A DNA stretch of 50,283 nt, taken from assembly GCA_030433355.1 (NCBI GenBank), contig JAUIMG010000020.1, forward strand, positions 1 to 50,283. The letters are read 5' to 3'. This DNA is from Bacteroidia bacterium. GTDB taxonomy: Bacteria > Bacteroidota > Bacteroidia > Flavobacteriales_E > Vicingaceae. The notes beneath the pieces are model-generated. The model had not been told where the DNA came from, made no database searches, and saw only the letters and a program-made list of their open reading frames with translations. Position numbers and translations under genes: made by a program. Of the stretch, positions 15,611 through 24,961 are shown in pieces (within the stretch, counting starts at the first letter, position 1; each line of letters starts with the position of its first letter).

Positions 15611-15670
15611 GAAGTTGGAAGTGAGAAGTTGAAATAAGAAACTAGAGACAAGAAACTAGAAATTAGAAAG
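15611..15670. repeat. Low-complexity intergenic repeat between E2 and E1 genes
   Basis: The stretch directly after the E2 stop contains AGTTGGAAGT (15613-15622), also found in the 108-bp repeat at 571-801, and two copies of AGAAACTAGA. It shows the same A/G-rich style, again starting right at a stop codon, but no gene is associated with it here. Confidence 0.5.
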
Positions 15671-17713
15671 ATGGAAAAAAACATAATAAAAAAGGCCTTC
15701 GGCTTGATGGCCACTGCAAAAGCCATGACGGAGCATTATGAAGCTAACTTTAAAGTAGTTTCCAAATATGTACATGCTACTTCTAGAGGTCATGAAGCTA
15801 TTCAATTAGCGGCTTCCATGCAGCTAGAGCATTTTGATTATGTATATCCATATTACAGAGATGACTCTATGCTTTTAGGTATTGGAATGCAACCATACGA
15901 CTTGATGTTGCAATTGATGGCAAAGAAGGATGATCCTTTTTCAGGAGGTAGAACCTATTACTCTCATCCAAGCTTAAAAGATGCCGATAAGCCTAAAATT
16001 CCTCATCAATCTTCTGCAACAGGTATGCAAGCTATACCTGCAACAGGTGCTGCTATGGGCATGCAATACAAAGAGCAAATGAAATTGGATGAAGGAAATC
16101 ATCCTTTGGTAGTTTGTTCTTTAGGGGACGCATCTGTAACGGAAGGAGAAGTAGCTGAAGCTTTTCAGATGGCTGCTTTAAGGCAATTACCTATTCTCTA
16201 TTTGATCCAAGACAATGAATGGGATATTTCTGCGAATGCCAAAGAAACTAGAGCGCAAGATGCTTTTGACTATATTAAAGGTTTCCATGGAATAGAAGCA
16301 GTCACGATTGATGGAAGTGATTTTGAAGAATCATACAAGACCTTAAATAAAGTTATAGCGACGATTAGAAAAGAAAGAAGACCATTTTTGGTGCATGCAA
16401 AAGTGCCCTTGTTAAATCATCATACTTCTGGAGTTAGAATGGAATGGTATAGAGATGATTTGGACGAGCAAAAACTAAGAGATCCTTATCCAAAGATGCT
16501 AGCGCTATTGAAGAAGGAAGGATTTACAGCCAAAGAAATAAAAGATATAGAGAAGAAGGCAAAAACGAAGGTAGAGAAAGACTACGAAAGAGCTTTAAAA
16601 GCAGAAGATCCTAAGCCAGAAGATTTACTGACACACGATTACGCACCAACTCCTATTTTGGAAGAAAAAGGAGATAGGAAACCGGCAAATGGAGAAGAAG
16701 TGGTAATGGTAGATTGTGCACTTCATGCAGTAGAAGAGCTCATGAAGAACAACAAAGAATGTTTGTTATACGGGCAAGACGTAGGAGCAAGGTTGGGAGG
16801 TGTATTTAGAGAAGCTGCAACCTTGGCGCAAAAGTTTGGAGATGAAAGAGTTTTTAATACTCCAATCCAAGAAGCTTTTATTGTAGGTTCTACAGTGGGA
16901 ATGGCCGCAGTTGGTTTAAAACCAATTGTGGAGGTTCAATTTGCAGATTATATTTTTCCAGGTATCAATCAATTGTACACCGAATTAAGTAGGGCGCATT
17001 ATTTAACCAATGGAAAGTATACCGCCGATATGATTCTTAGAGTGCCTATTGGTGCTTATGGTAGTGGAGGTCCTTATCACTCATCTAGTGTGGAAACTAT
17101 CATCGCCAATATCAAAGGGATTAAAGTAGCTTACCCATCCAATGGGGCAGATTTAAAAGGTCTATTGAAGGCAGCTTATCACGATCCAAATCCTGTGGTA
17201 ATCTTTGAGCATAAAGGTTTGTATTGGTCTAAGGTGCCAGGAACTTTAGCGGCTAAAACGGTGGAACCTGCAGAAGATTATATTCTGCCATTTGGGAAAG
17301 CCAATGTGGTACAAGAAGCTTCGCAAGAGAAAAGAGATTTGGGAGAAAGTATAACAGTGATAACCTATGGTATGGGAGTTCATTGGGCTTTAAATGCATC
17401 CAAAGCATTTGATGGTCAAGTAGAGATTGTGGACTTAAGAACCTTGAATCCTTTGGATAAGGAAACCATCTTTGAATCGGTGAAAAGAAACAATAGGTGT
17501 TTGGTGTTGACAGAGGATTGTCTAGAAAATTCTTTTGCTAGAAATATTGCAGGGATGATCCAAGAGGAATGCTTTACTTCTTTAGATGCTCCTGTAATGA
17601 GCATGGGTTCTGAAAGTATGCCAGCCATACCATTGAATTCTACTTTGGAACAGACTATGATTCCTAATGCGGAGAAGGTAGAATCTAAGATGAGGGAGTT
17701 ATTAGCCTTTTAG
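15671..17713 (+). CDS. 2-oxoacid dehydrogenase E1, fused alpha and beta subunits
   Basis: 680-residue thiamine-diphosphate decarboxylase in which E1-alpha (about 1-310) and E1-beta (about 340-680) are one chain, as is common in Bacteroidota. The TPP-binding motif starts at GDAS (152-155) and ends at DN (181-182). The beta half carries QDVGARLGGVFREA, then FGDERVFNTPIQEAFIVG. The reaction is oxidative decarboxylation of a 2-oxoacid with transfer to lipoyl-E2. It lies 60 bp behind the E2 gene in the same operon. The branched-chain assignment is from context. The stop is immediately adjacent to the end of the convergent CIA30 gene. Confidence 0.92.
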   Translation: MEKNIIKKAFGLMATAKAMTEHYEANFKVVSKYVHATSRGHEAIQLAASMQLEHFDYVYPYYRDDSMLLGIGMQPYDLMLQLMAKKDDPFSGGRTYYSHPSLKDADKPKIPHQSSATGMQAIPATGAAMGMQYKEQMKLDEGNHPLVVCSLGDASVTEGEVAEAFQMAALRQLPILYLIQDNEWDISANAKETRAQDAFDYIKGFHGIEAVTIDGSDFEESYKTLNKVIATIRKERRPFLVHAKVPLLNHHTSGVRMEWYRDDLDEQKLRDPYPKMLALLKKEGFTAKEIKDIEKKAKTKVEKDYERALKAEDPKPEDLLTHDYAPTPILEEKGDRKPANGEEVVMVDCALHAVEELMKNNKECLLYGQDVGARLGGVFREAATLAQKFGDERVFNTPIQEAFIVGSTVGMAAVGLKPIVEVQFADYIFPGINQLYTELSRAHYLTNGKYTADMILRVPIGAYGSGGPYHSSSVETIIANIKGIKVAYPSNGADLKGLLKAAYHDPNPVVIFEHKGLYWSKVPGTLAAKTVEPAEDYILPFGKANVVQEASQEKRDLGESITVITYGMGVHWALNASKAFDGQVEIVDLRTLNPLDKETIFESVKRNNRCLVLTEDCLENSFARNIAGMIQEECFTSLDAPVMSMGSESMPAIPLNSTLEQTMIPNAEKVESKMRELLAF

Positions 17714-18250
17714 TTACTTTAAGGCAATCCAGTCTATCTCTAAACGAAAGTTTTCTTCTTTGTAGTTGGCAATGAGGAAGCGAATTTCTTCGATTTGTTT
17801 TCCTGGGAAGTTGGGCATGTCCAAAGCTCGTCCTCTGAAGGAAGGGGAGAAGTCTTTGAAGGCAATTTCTATTTCTTGCCACTCACCATTGGTTTCAAAA
17901 GACTGTATATAAGAATAATAATCTGAGCGATTCGCTTTGATTCTGAATTGGTATTTCTTTTTGTCTCCTTTTACTCTCAGTACTACTTTTTTAAACTTTT
18001 CTACTTGGATGGATTTGGTTGGGTGCATCAAAGAAGAAAAACCTCCGTTATTGTCTAAAGAAACATGACCTGAAAAAATGCCATGACCTTCCTCGCTAAT
18101 GCTATAGCCTCCTTGAGAAACACCACCCATAACTCTATCGTCAACTATCTGCCAGTCCTTTTTACTGTCAGCAGTAAAGTCGTAAAGAAAGTTTGGTTGT
18201 AGAGTAGCCATACTTAAAACAATTAAAGTGATGATGCCGAGTGTTTTCAT
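17714..18250 (-). CDS. CIA30 family protein (NDUFAF1-like domain), secreted
   Basis: 178 residues with an N-terminal signal peptide (about 1-18) and a jelly-roll CIA30 domain: DWQIVDDRVMGGVSQGGY near the start, GHVSLDNNGGFSSL, RVKGDKKKYQFRIK and a final IDWIALK. The eukaryotic namesake assists complex I assembly; bacterial versions have no known role and the fold is carbohydrate-binding-like. Its end touches the E1 gene with no gap. Family call is firm, function unknown. Confidence 0.88.
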   Translation of the reverse strand: MKTLGIITLIVLSMATLQPNFLYDFTADSKKDWQIVDDRVMGGVSQGGYSISEEGHGIFSGHVSLDNNGGFSSLMHPTKSIQVEKFKKVVLRVKGDKKKYQFRIKANRSDYYSYIQSFETNGEWQEIEIAFKDFSPSFRGRALDMPNFPGKQIEEIRFLIANYKEENFRLEIDWIALK

Positions 18251-18293
18251 AAAGTAGAAACATCAGCTATACTAAAAAGTTTATTCTTGCTAA

Positions 18294-19397
18294 TTAAGCT
18301 TCCTCAAGTAAAGAAGTAAACACTTCTACAAACCGCTCATTTGCTTCTTGGGTCCCAATAGTTAAACGGATGGAGCCCGGAGCACCAAAATTATCTCCTG
18401 GTCTAACCATTACTCCTTCGTCTAACATTTTAGAAGTCAACTCCAAAGAAGGTATAGGAGATTCGAATAGGATAAAATTTCCTTGGCTCGGCCAATAGCG
18501 TATTCCTAAATCATCAAACTTTTGGTAAAGCCATTTTTTGCCTTCCCAAACCATTTCTTGCGACTTTTTTACGTGGTCTAAATCTTTTAAGGCTGCAAAA
18601 GCTGCCAAGACAGAAAGTGTTCCTATGCGGAAAGGTCTAAAAATTTTATTTAGGTATTCTCCAATTTCAGGCGTGGTAAAACCATAGCCCACTCTCAGTC
18701 CTGCTAGGCCATAAATTTTTGAAAAGGTATGTAAAGCAATCATGTTTTTGCCTGCTTTTACATAGTCTATAGCATAGGGGAAATCATCTGCATCTACAAA
18801 GTGAAAATATACTTCATCGTAAACCACTATTACCTCTTTTGGGAGACCCTCTAGAAGTCTGTCTAGTTCTTTTTTTGTAAAGTAAGTTCCTGTAGGATTA
18901 TTGGGATTAGTTAAAAAAACCATTGCTGTATTCTCATTTACAGCATTTAAAATTCCGTCAATATCTAAAGAATAATCTGGCAGTTTTAAAGGTATATCTT
19001 CCACAACGCCACCTTCTAATTCTATAATATTTTTATAGGGAGAAAAAGTTGGAGAGCTTATGATACATTCTGAACCAACGCTTACCAAACCTCTGCAAAT
19101 AATTTCTAAAACTTCAACGCCACTGTTTGCAGTAATAAACTGCCCGGATTTGATTTCTTGTTTGTAAAAATCTGCAAGTACATCCTGGATTTGGAAATCA
19201 TCATAAAAGTCATACTCATACACTCCAGATACCGCCTTTTGTATGGCATCAATAGCTTTAGGAGATGCTCCTAGCATATTTTCATTAGAAGAAAGCTTGT
19301 AAAAGGTATCCCAATTTGTTTTGTTAGGCGTAGGTTTTCTCAGTTGAAATCGACTAGCTTTTTCAATGTGTTTTTTAAATAGAGGATGATTTGACAT
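18294..19397 (-). CDS. HisC-like PLP-dependent aminotransferase (fold type I)
   Basis: 367 residues. Visible are the substrate-side SSNENMLGASP near the N-terminus, FLTNPNNPTGTYF (161-173), VVYDEVYFHF (191-200) and the Schiff-base lysine K227 in HTFSKIYGLAGLRVGY. The family covers histidinol-phosphate, aromatic and other amino-acid aminotransferases. No other histidine genes are nearby, so the substrate is open. It stands alone between the CIA30 gene and the divergent SpoIIAA-like gene. Confidence 0.87.
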   Translation of the reverse strand: MSNHPLFKKHIEKASRFQLRKPTPNKTNWDTFYKLSSNENMLGASPKAIDAIQKAVSGVYEYDFYDDFQIQDVLADFYKQEIKSGQFITANSGVEVLEIICRGLVSVGSECIISSPTFSPYKNIIELEGGVVEDIPLKLPDYSLDIDGILNAVNENTAMVFLTNPNNPTGTYFTKKELDRLLEGLPKEVIVVYDEVYFHFVDADDFPYAIDYVKAGKNMIALHTFSKIYGLAGLRVGYGFTTPEIGEYLNKIFRPFRIGTLSVLAAFAALKDLDHVKKSQEMVWEGKKWLYQKFDDLGIRYWPSQGNFILFESPIPSLELTSKMLDEGVMVRPGDNFGAPGSIRLTIGTQEANERFVEVFTSLLEEA

Positions 19398-19466
19398 AAG
19401 TTGAAATCTATTAAATCTAGGTTATCAAATTTAGGGATAAATCTATGTTTATAGGCTTAATTTAAA

Positions 19467-19496
19467 TTGTCAAATTGAAGAATAAGCCTAACTTTA
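19467..19496 (+). promoter_or_regulatory. Candidate Bacteroidota-type promoter for the SpoIIAA-like gene
   Basis: TTG at 19467-19469 and TAACTTTA at 19489-19496 (one mismatch to TAnnTTTG) are separated by 19 bp. The -7 element lies 12 bp before the ATG at 19509, implying a very short leader. Confidence 0.3.
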
Positions 19497-19508
19497 GAAG
19501 AAAAGCAA

Positions 19509-20258
19509 ATGGAGTTAAATCAATTAAATGGAAACAGCTTTGAATTTACCATTGAGGGAGAGTTGAGTAGCGAACTAATGGATGACTTCTATCAATTATT
19601 GCTGGAAACTGGAGAAAGGCATGAAAAGATTAACCTTTTAGCCAAAGTGAAAAGTTGGCCCTCTTTTCATAGCTTTCAAAACTTTGGAAAGTTGGCAAAA
19701 GTTAAGTCTAAGTCCATTGGTAAGATAGAAAAGTATGCCATTGTAAGTGATAAAAAATGGGTGGATGCTTTATTTCCAATGGCTAACTTTTTAAGTTTTA
19801 GTATGGAACTGAAGCACTTTTCTGAAGAGGAATATCAAAATGCTATTGAATGGTTAACCAAAGAAGAAAAGAAAGAGGTAAATGCAGAGGATTATTTTAC
19901 AGAAGTAGATATACAGCGAATTGAAGGGACTAGGATTTATCAATTTACCATTGATGGTAAATTAGATGAGGCAGCCGTGCATGTAATTTATAGAATATTA
20001 GATGATTTGCCAAAAGGGGAAAAGATTCGTTTGTTATCTATAGTTAAAGATTTTGAAGGAATTGATAGTGCTAAGACTTTGTTAAAAGGAATTTATTTGG
20101 ATTTAAAAGCCATCGGCAAAATAGATAAGTATGCCATAGTAGCAGATGATGATTGGGAGGATTGGATAAAAGTTGCCAACTTCATGACACCAGGATTAGC
20201 TATGAAGGCTTTTGAAGAAGATGAGAAAGAGGAAGCAGTTGCTTGGTTAAAAGAATAG
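19509..20258 (+). CDS. Tandem SpoIIAA-like (STAS-fold) protein
   Basis: 249 residues made of two similar halves. Residues 1-118 contain FEFTIEGELSSELMDDFY, KINLLAKVKSW, IGKIEKYAIVSDKKWVDAL and a final AIEWLTKEE. Residues 128-249 repeat the plan with YQFTIDGKLDEAAVHVIY, KIRLLSIVKDF, IGKIDKYAIVADDDWEDWI and AVAWLKE. Single-domain SpoIIAA-like proteins are usually about 120 residues, so this is a fused duplication. It is cytosolic with no signal peptide. STAS folds often act in protein-protein or lipid/nucleotide regulation; the partner is unknown. The ABC exporter follows 42 bp downstream. Confidence 0.82.
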   Translation: MELNQLNGNSFEFTIEGELSSELMDDFYQLLLETGERHEKINLLAKVKSWPSFHSFQNFGKLAKVKSKSIGKIEKYAIVSDKKWVDALFPMANFLSFSMELKHFSEEEYQNAIEWLTKEEKKEVNAEDYFTEVDIQRIEGTRIYQFTIDGKLDEAAVHVIYRILDDLPKGEKIRLLSIVKDFEGIDSAKTLLKGIYLDLKAIGKIDKYAIVADDDWEDWIKVANFMTPGLAMKAFEEDEKEEAVAWLKE

Positions 20259-20300
20259 TAAAAAGATTTCTCAAGCCTTACTATAACGTAATTTGGTCAT

Positions 20301-22055
20301 GTGAAAGAATTTAAAGAAAATAAAAAAGGCAAAGTAAGTATGGGTCAAGCCTTCCGAACCATTATTTGGCCTAGAAGAAATCTAGTTTTTATAGGCTTAA
20401 TACTTATTGCCATAAGCAGAGGAGCAAGTCTAGTTTTGCCATTGCAAAGTAAAGTTTTGTTAGATGAAGTAATTCCTAATGAAGATTATGAGCAATTAAA
20501 AATGCTTTTGCTTTTAGTGGGTGGAGCAATTTTAGTGCAAGCCGTTACTTCTTTTTTATTGACAAGAATTTTAAGTGTTCAAGCACAATATTTAATTTCA
20601 GAATTAAGAGCACAGGTGCAAAAGAAAGTACTTTCTCTACCAATACGGTTTTTTGATAATACCAAGTCAGGTTCTTTAGTTTCAAGAATAATGACCGATG
20701 TGGAAGGGGTTAGAAATTTAATAGGAACAGGGTTGGTGCAAATGGTGGGGGGAACCATTACGGCAGTGATTTCTTTAGTGCTTCTGATCAATATTAGTCC
20801 TTCCATGACACTTTTTGTCTTGGCACCAATATCCATCTTCGGAATAGTTGCTTTAAAAGCATTCAAATACATTCGACCCATATTTCGAAAAAGAAGAGTA
20901 ATTAATGCTGAAGTAACTGGTAGGTTGACAGAAACCCTTGCGGGAGTTCGAGTAATTAAAGCATTTAATGCAGAAGAACAAGAGAATCAATCTTTTGAAG
21001 AAGGGGTTAACCGACTCTACCAAAATGTGAAGAAGAGCTTAACAGCAACAGCAGTAATGACTAGTTCTTCTGCTTTCCTTTTAGGTATTGCATCCACAGG
21101 AATTATGGGAATTGGGGGTTACAAAATCATGCTTGGAGAGTTAACCGTGGGCGACTTTCTTTCTTTTACCTTACTCTTAGGATTTATGATAGCCCCAATC
21201 GTTCAAATGAGCAATATTGGTAGTCAGTTGACAGAAGCTCTAGCAGGCTTAGATAGAACCGAAGAACTAATGAACATGACTCCTGAGGAGGAAGAAGGAG
21301 ATCGTCATTTGGAATTGCAGGGATGGAAAGGAGATGTGAAATTTGATAAAGTTTCTTTTGAATATGAGGAGAATAAAGAAGTTCTGCATGAAGTGTCTTT
21401 CGAGGCTCCTTCTGGTTCAGTAACCGCTTTAGTTGGAAGTTCTGGCTCGGGGAAATCTACCATTGCAGGCTTAGTTGCTACTTTTTTAAATCCAAAGTCA
21501 GGGACGATTACCATTGATGGTCAAGATTTATCGAAAGTAAAACTAGGCAGTTACAGAAGAAATTTGGGTGTGGTATTGCAAGATGAATTTTTGTTTGAAG
21601 GAACCATAAGACAAAACATACTGTTTCCAAGGCCAAATGCTACAGAGGAGCAATTGCAGCAAGCGGTATTGGCTGCTTATGTGAATGAATTTACCGATCG
21701 TTTTGAAGATGGTTTGGATACTTTGATCGGAGAGAGGGGAGTGAAACTTTCAGGAGGTCAAAGACAACGTATTGCCATCGCCAGAGCTATTTTAGCTGAT
21801 CCAAAAATTATTATTTTAGATGAAGCGACCTCTAATTTGGATAATGAAAGTGAAGCCTTAATTCAGAAAAGTTTAAATGAATTAATGAAAGGTAGAACCA
21901 CATTCGTAATCGCACACCGATTAAGTACGATAAAAAAAGCCGATCAGATTTTGGTGATTGAAGATGGGCGAATTGCAGAAAGGGGAAATCACAATCAGTT
22001 GTTGGCCGCAGAAGGCAGGTACTATGATTTATATACTTATCAGGCTAGGATTTAA
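20301..22055 (+). CDS. ABC exporter, fused permease-ATPase (MsbA-like)
   Basis: 584 residues: six transmembrane helices (about 28-300) followed by an ATPase with Walker A GSSGSGKST (379-387), signature LSGGQ (483-487), Walker B IIILDEA (503-509) and the switch His in IAHRLST. One full half-transporter, so it would work as a homodimer. The substrate (lipid, drug or peptide) cannot be told from sequence. The start is GTG at 20301; the neighbouring ATG at 20299 is followed at once by a stop, and an in-frame ATG at 20340 (residue 14) is an alternative. The last 4 bases overlap the convergent HAD gene. Confidence 0.9.
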   Translation: MKEFKENKKGKVSMGQAFRTIIWPRRNLVFIGLILIAISRGASLVLPLQSKVLLDEVIPNEDYEQLKMLLLLVGGAILVQAVTSFLLTRILSVQAQYLISELRAQVQKKVLSLPIRFFDNTKSGSLVSRIMTDVEGVRNLIGTGLVQMVGGTITAVISLVLLINISPSMTLFVLAPISIFGIVALKAFKYIRPIFRKRRVINAEVTGRLTETLAGVRVIKAFNAEEQENQSFEEGVNRLYQNVKKSLTATAVMTSSSAFLLGIASTGIMGIGGYKIMLGELTVGDFLSFTLLLGFMIAPIVQMSNIGSQLTEALAGLDRTEELMNMTPEEEEGDRHLELQGWKGDVKFDKVSFEYEENKEVLHEVSFEAPSGSVTALVGSSGSGKSTIAGLVATFLNPKSGTITIDGQDLSKVKLGSYRRNLGVVLQDEFLFEGTIRQNILFPRPNATEEQLQQAVLAAYVNEFTDRFEDGLDTLIGERGVKLSGGQRQRIAIARAILADPKIIILDEATSNLDNESEALIQKSLNELMKGRTTFVIAHRLSTIKKADQILVIEDGRIAERGNHNQLLAAEGRYYDLYTYQARI

Positions 22056-23074
22056 TTCAATTCAAAAGGGTAAATCACCTTCCAGTCATTTTTCATATCA
22101 ATAACTGTCCAATTGTGTTTGGCAGCCTCTTCAAGACCTTTGTCCAATCTACCAATATGTGAGTCTTTATCGTAAGCCCATTCTCTAACTGAGTCAGTGT
22201 GATGGAGATATAGCATAAAGCGCTTTCCTTCTCCAGAAGCGGTGTATTGCAGCATTTGCAAGTCTCCGTCTGAATTTCCTGAAGCAAAAATAGGTTTACG
22301 ACCAATGAATTTATGAATTCCAATTGGCTTTCCTTCTTTGTCATCAATAAAGTCAATCTCCGCTAAGCGCATAATTCTGGTTTCGTCATTCTCATAGATG
22401 AACTTAGTTTTGATAGAGCTACCAATAATTTGGTTTCTAGGTACTCCATAGCTTTCTTCTGCCCAAGGTCTCATAAATTCAACTCCACCGCCTGAAACTA
22501 TAAAGACTTTAAAATCATTGGCTCTTAAATAATCTAGCAACTCCAACATAGGCTGGTAAACCATTTCTCTATAAAGCTTGCCAGTCTTGGGATGTCTTGC
22601 CGTATTGATCCAATCTAGAACAATTTTTTCAAACTCTTCAGTGCTCATACCTGCATGAGAAGTCATTACAATTTTTAAAAGTCCATGAATCCCCGACTTC
22701 ATGATTGCATCTATATCATTATTCATCACAGCTAACATCAATGAATCTTCTTTCCATTCTGGATGATCTGTTGCCATCGATTTTACTCTGTCTAATGCGA
22801 ATTGCAATTGAAAGTAGTAAGGTTGCTCTGCCCAAAGATTTCCATCATTGTCGAAGGTTGCTATTCTGTCTTTAGGGTCTACATAATTGGGACTGTTCTT
22901 GTCTGTTACTTCTTTTACAAATTCAACAATGGATGCTTTGGTTGCACCTTCGTTCCAGGAAGGTAATTGATCCGCTATTGCTTCTTTTACTTCAACTTTT
23001 TTTGTTTGAGCAGAAGTACATGAAATTAAAATAGATATAAGAATTAAGATAAAGGTAGATTGGCAATATTTCAT
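22052..23074 (-). CDS. HAD-superfamily phosphatase-like lipoprotein
   Basis: 340 residues with lipoprotein signal ILISC (lipid-bearing C19), so periplasmic or outer-membrane anchored. The HAD core shows motif I FDNDGN (D75, D77), motif II VSGGG, and motif III GNSDGDLQML. The last Asp-containing DND differs from the textbook DxDxT in having GN after the second Asp, as in a group of bacterial phosphoserine-phosphatase-like exported proteins. Probable phosphomonoesterase; substrate unknown. It overlaps the ABC gene end by 4 bp in convergent orientation. Confidence 0.82.
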   Translation of the reverse strand: MKYCQSTFILILISILISCTSAQTKKVEVKEAIADQLPSWNEGATKASIVEFVKEVTDKNSPNYVDPKDRIATFDNDGNLWAEQPYYFQLQFALDRVKSMATDHPEWKEDSLMLAVMNNDIDAIMKSGIHGLLKIVMTSHAGMSTEEFEKIVLDWINTARHPKTGKLYREMVYQPMLELLDYLRANDFKVFIVSGGGVEFMRPWAEESYGVPRNQIIGSSIKTKFIYENDETRIMRLAEIDFIDDKEGKPIGIHKFIGRKPIFASGNSDGDLQMLQYTASGEGKRFMLYLHHTDSVREWAYDKDSHIGRLDKGLEEAAKHNWTVIDMKNDWKVIYPFELN

Positions 23075-23108
23075 TTTGTAGAATTTATTAAGTCAAACTT
23101 AATAAACA

Positions 23109-23873
23109 TTAGCCCATACCCAACCACTTCTTAAAGTCAGTACCCCTTTCTCGGCTAACAATTACAGGTAAATCTGTTCTTGGTTCAAGCACCACCATTA
23201 ATTTTCCCTTCTCATAACTTTCGCATGATTGAATGGCCGAAATGTTGCCAATGAATTGTCGATTCAGCCTACTGAAATATTGGGGATCAAGTTTAGACTC
23301 TAATTCCTCTAAAGTGAAATCAATCGAATACTTTTTGCCCTCCTTGGTTTTTAAATACAATACTCCACTTTCTGTGTAGAAGTAGGCAATATCATCAGTG
23401 GCAATGCTAATTAGCTTCTGTAAACTTTTTACTAGAAAACGATCTTTATAGTTCTTTGATTCAGGTTTTATTTTTTCTAGAATCGCATTAAGATCAACAT
23501 TTGACTTTAGATCTGATTGATGATACTTTTTGTATTTTTCAATACTTTTCTTTAGCAATTTTTCATCTATTGGCTTCAATAAATAGTCGATACTATTCAC
23601 CTTAAATGCTTCTAAAGTATACTCATTATAAGCCGTGGTAAATATAACAGGTGTTTCTACCTCAACCTCTTTGAATATTTCAAAGCTCAAACCATCCGCT
23701 AATTGGATGTCCATAAAAATTAGGTCTAATTCCTTATTTGTTCTAAGCCATTTTATGCTGTCTTCAACAGTATCAATAACTTCAAGAATTTGAATGCCCA
23801 TTTCTAGCTCTTCCAATATTCTTTGGAGTCTTCGAAATGCAGGAGCCTCGTCTTCTATTATTAAAACATTCAT
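23109..23873 (-). CDS. LytTR-family response regulator
   Basis: 254 residues: receiver domain 1-120 with acidic pocket (IIEDEAP), phospho-acceptor D55 (LIFMDIQLADG), Thr and Lys (TTAYNEY, LLKPIDE), then a LytTR DNA-binding domain (about 150-250; FLVKSLQKLISIATDDIAYFYTES and YFSRLNRQFIGN). It is transcribed behind the sensor kinase with a 3-bp gap. A likely target is the divergent TonB receptor operon, whose upstream region holds repeated GTTTGAAT half-sites. No experimental link. Confidence 0.92.
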   Translation of the reverse strand: MNVLIIEDEAPAFRRLQRILEELEMGIQILEVIDTVEDSIKWLRTNKELDLIFMDIQLADGLSFEIFKEVEVETPVIFTTAYNEYTLEAFKVNSIDYLLKPIDEKLLKKSIEKYKKYHQSDLKSNVDLNAILEKIKPESKNYKDRFLVKSLQKLISIATDDIAYFYTESGVLYLKTKEGKKYSIDFTLEELESKLDPQYFSRLNRQFIGNISAIQSCESYEKGKLMVVLEPRTDLPVIVSRERGTDFKKWLGMG

Positions 23874-23876
23874 GGT

Positions 23877-24896
23877 TTAATGATCAGACAATTGAATTAA
23901 GGGAATAGATACTATAAAGCTAGTATTGGTGTCAATAATCTCTATAGTTTTGTGGCTTAAGTATTTATATCTTTTTTTGATGTTATCTAAACCTGTTCTA
24001 GTAGAATTATAGCCAATTACTTTTTTCTGTAATTGATTTTTTACCACTATGTTCTTCTGACTATCCGTGTAAATTTCGATCGTTAAAGGCTTACTTTTTG
24101 AGATCACATTATGCTTGATTGCATTTTCAACAAGCATCTGTAAAGTCAGTGGAGCAACAAACATTTTTTTATCCTTTTCCTCAATTTTATACTCTACAAA
24201 AAGATTTTCAGGATACCTCATTTTTAGCAAGTAGAGGTAAGATTCTATAAAATCTAATTCAGTTTCTAATGGAACCAATTCTTTGTCTTTATAAGAAAGA
24301 ATGTAACGATATACCTCAGAAAGCTTCTCAGTGAATTTAACTGCACTGTTCTGATCTTCAGGAATTATAGCAGCCAGTGTATTTAAGCTATTAAATAAAA
24401 AATGTGGACTAATTTGATTTTTCAAGGTCTCTAATTGAGAAGCAACTTGCTGTGTTTTTAGCTTTTGAGTTTCTAGTTTTGATTGGTTCCATCCGGTGTA
24501 GAAATAGAACATTTCATATATCATAGATACTAAAAAGGAAATAAAAATACTTTTTGCCCAATGGGCAGCTAAGTTCTCCACTTCCCATATTAAATCTGGG
24601 AAAAAGAAATCGAATACTTTTCTAAATAAGGTGTCGGCTATTATCACATAAATGATTATCCCCATTGCAGAGAAAGCTAATCTTCTACTTGTATTTTCTA
24701 TTTCAGGGAATTTATTTCTGAAAAAATTGAGAACACTAAAAGTACCATGCCAAAAAATTAAGGTAATAGTTACAGTTTTTAAAGTCTCCCCGATAGTTGG
24801 ATAACCTTTTTCACAAAAGAGAAAAGATAAGAAGATACCAAGGACCGGAATACCTATCCAACGAACATGTTTTTCTTTTACATCTTTTAGCGTCAT
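23877..24896 (-). CDS. LytS/YehU-type sensor histidine kinase
   Basis: 339 residues: four predicted transmembrane helices (about 13-30, 38-60, 72-92, 113-135), no large periplasmic domain, then a His_kinase domain with phospho-acceptor H165 in NQISPHFLFNSLNTL and a short ATPase domain with LVENAIKHN and TGLDNIKKRY. The signal is probably membrane-derived. It is first gene of a two-gene operon with the LytTR regulator, divergent from the TonB receptor gene. Confidence 0.92.
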   Translation of the reverse strand: MTLKDVKEKHVRWIGIPVLGIFLSFLFCEKGYPTIGETLKTVTITLIFWHGTFSVLNFFRNKFPEIENTSRRLAFSAMGIIIYVIIADTLFRKVFDFFFPDLIWEVENLAAHWAKSIFISFLVSMIYEMFYFYTGWNQSKLETQKLKTQQVASQLETLKNQISPHFLFNSLNTLAAIIPEDQNSAVKFTEKLSEVYRYILSYKDKELVPLETELDFIESYLYLLKMRYPENLFVEYKIEEKDKKMFVAPLTLQMLVENAIKHNVISKSKPLTIEIYTDSQKNIVVKNQLQKKVIGYNSTRTGLDNIKKRYKYLSHKTIEIIDTNTSFIVSIPLIQLSDH

Positions 24897-24961
24897 ACTT
24901 CAAAAGTAATTTCTTTTTCTAGTTTTTCCCCTTTTAGAATACTGAAGCGTTATTTATGTGG

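Noticed and set aside
18294-19397. hisC of a histidine operon
   Set aside because: No other his genes adjoin it, so only a HisC-like aminotransferase can be claimed.
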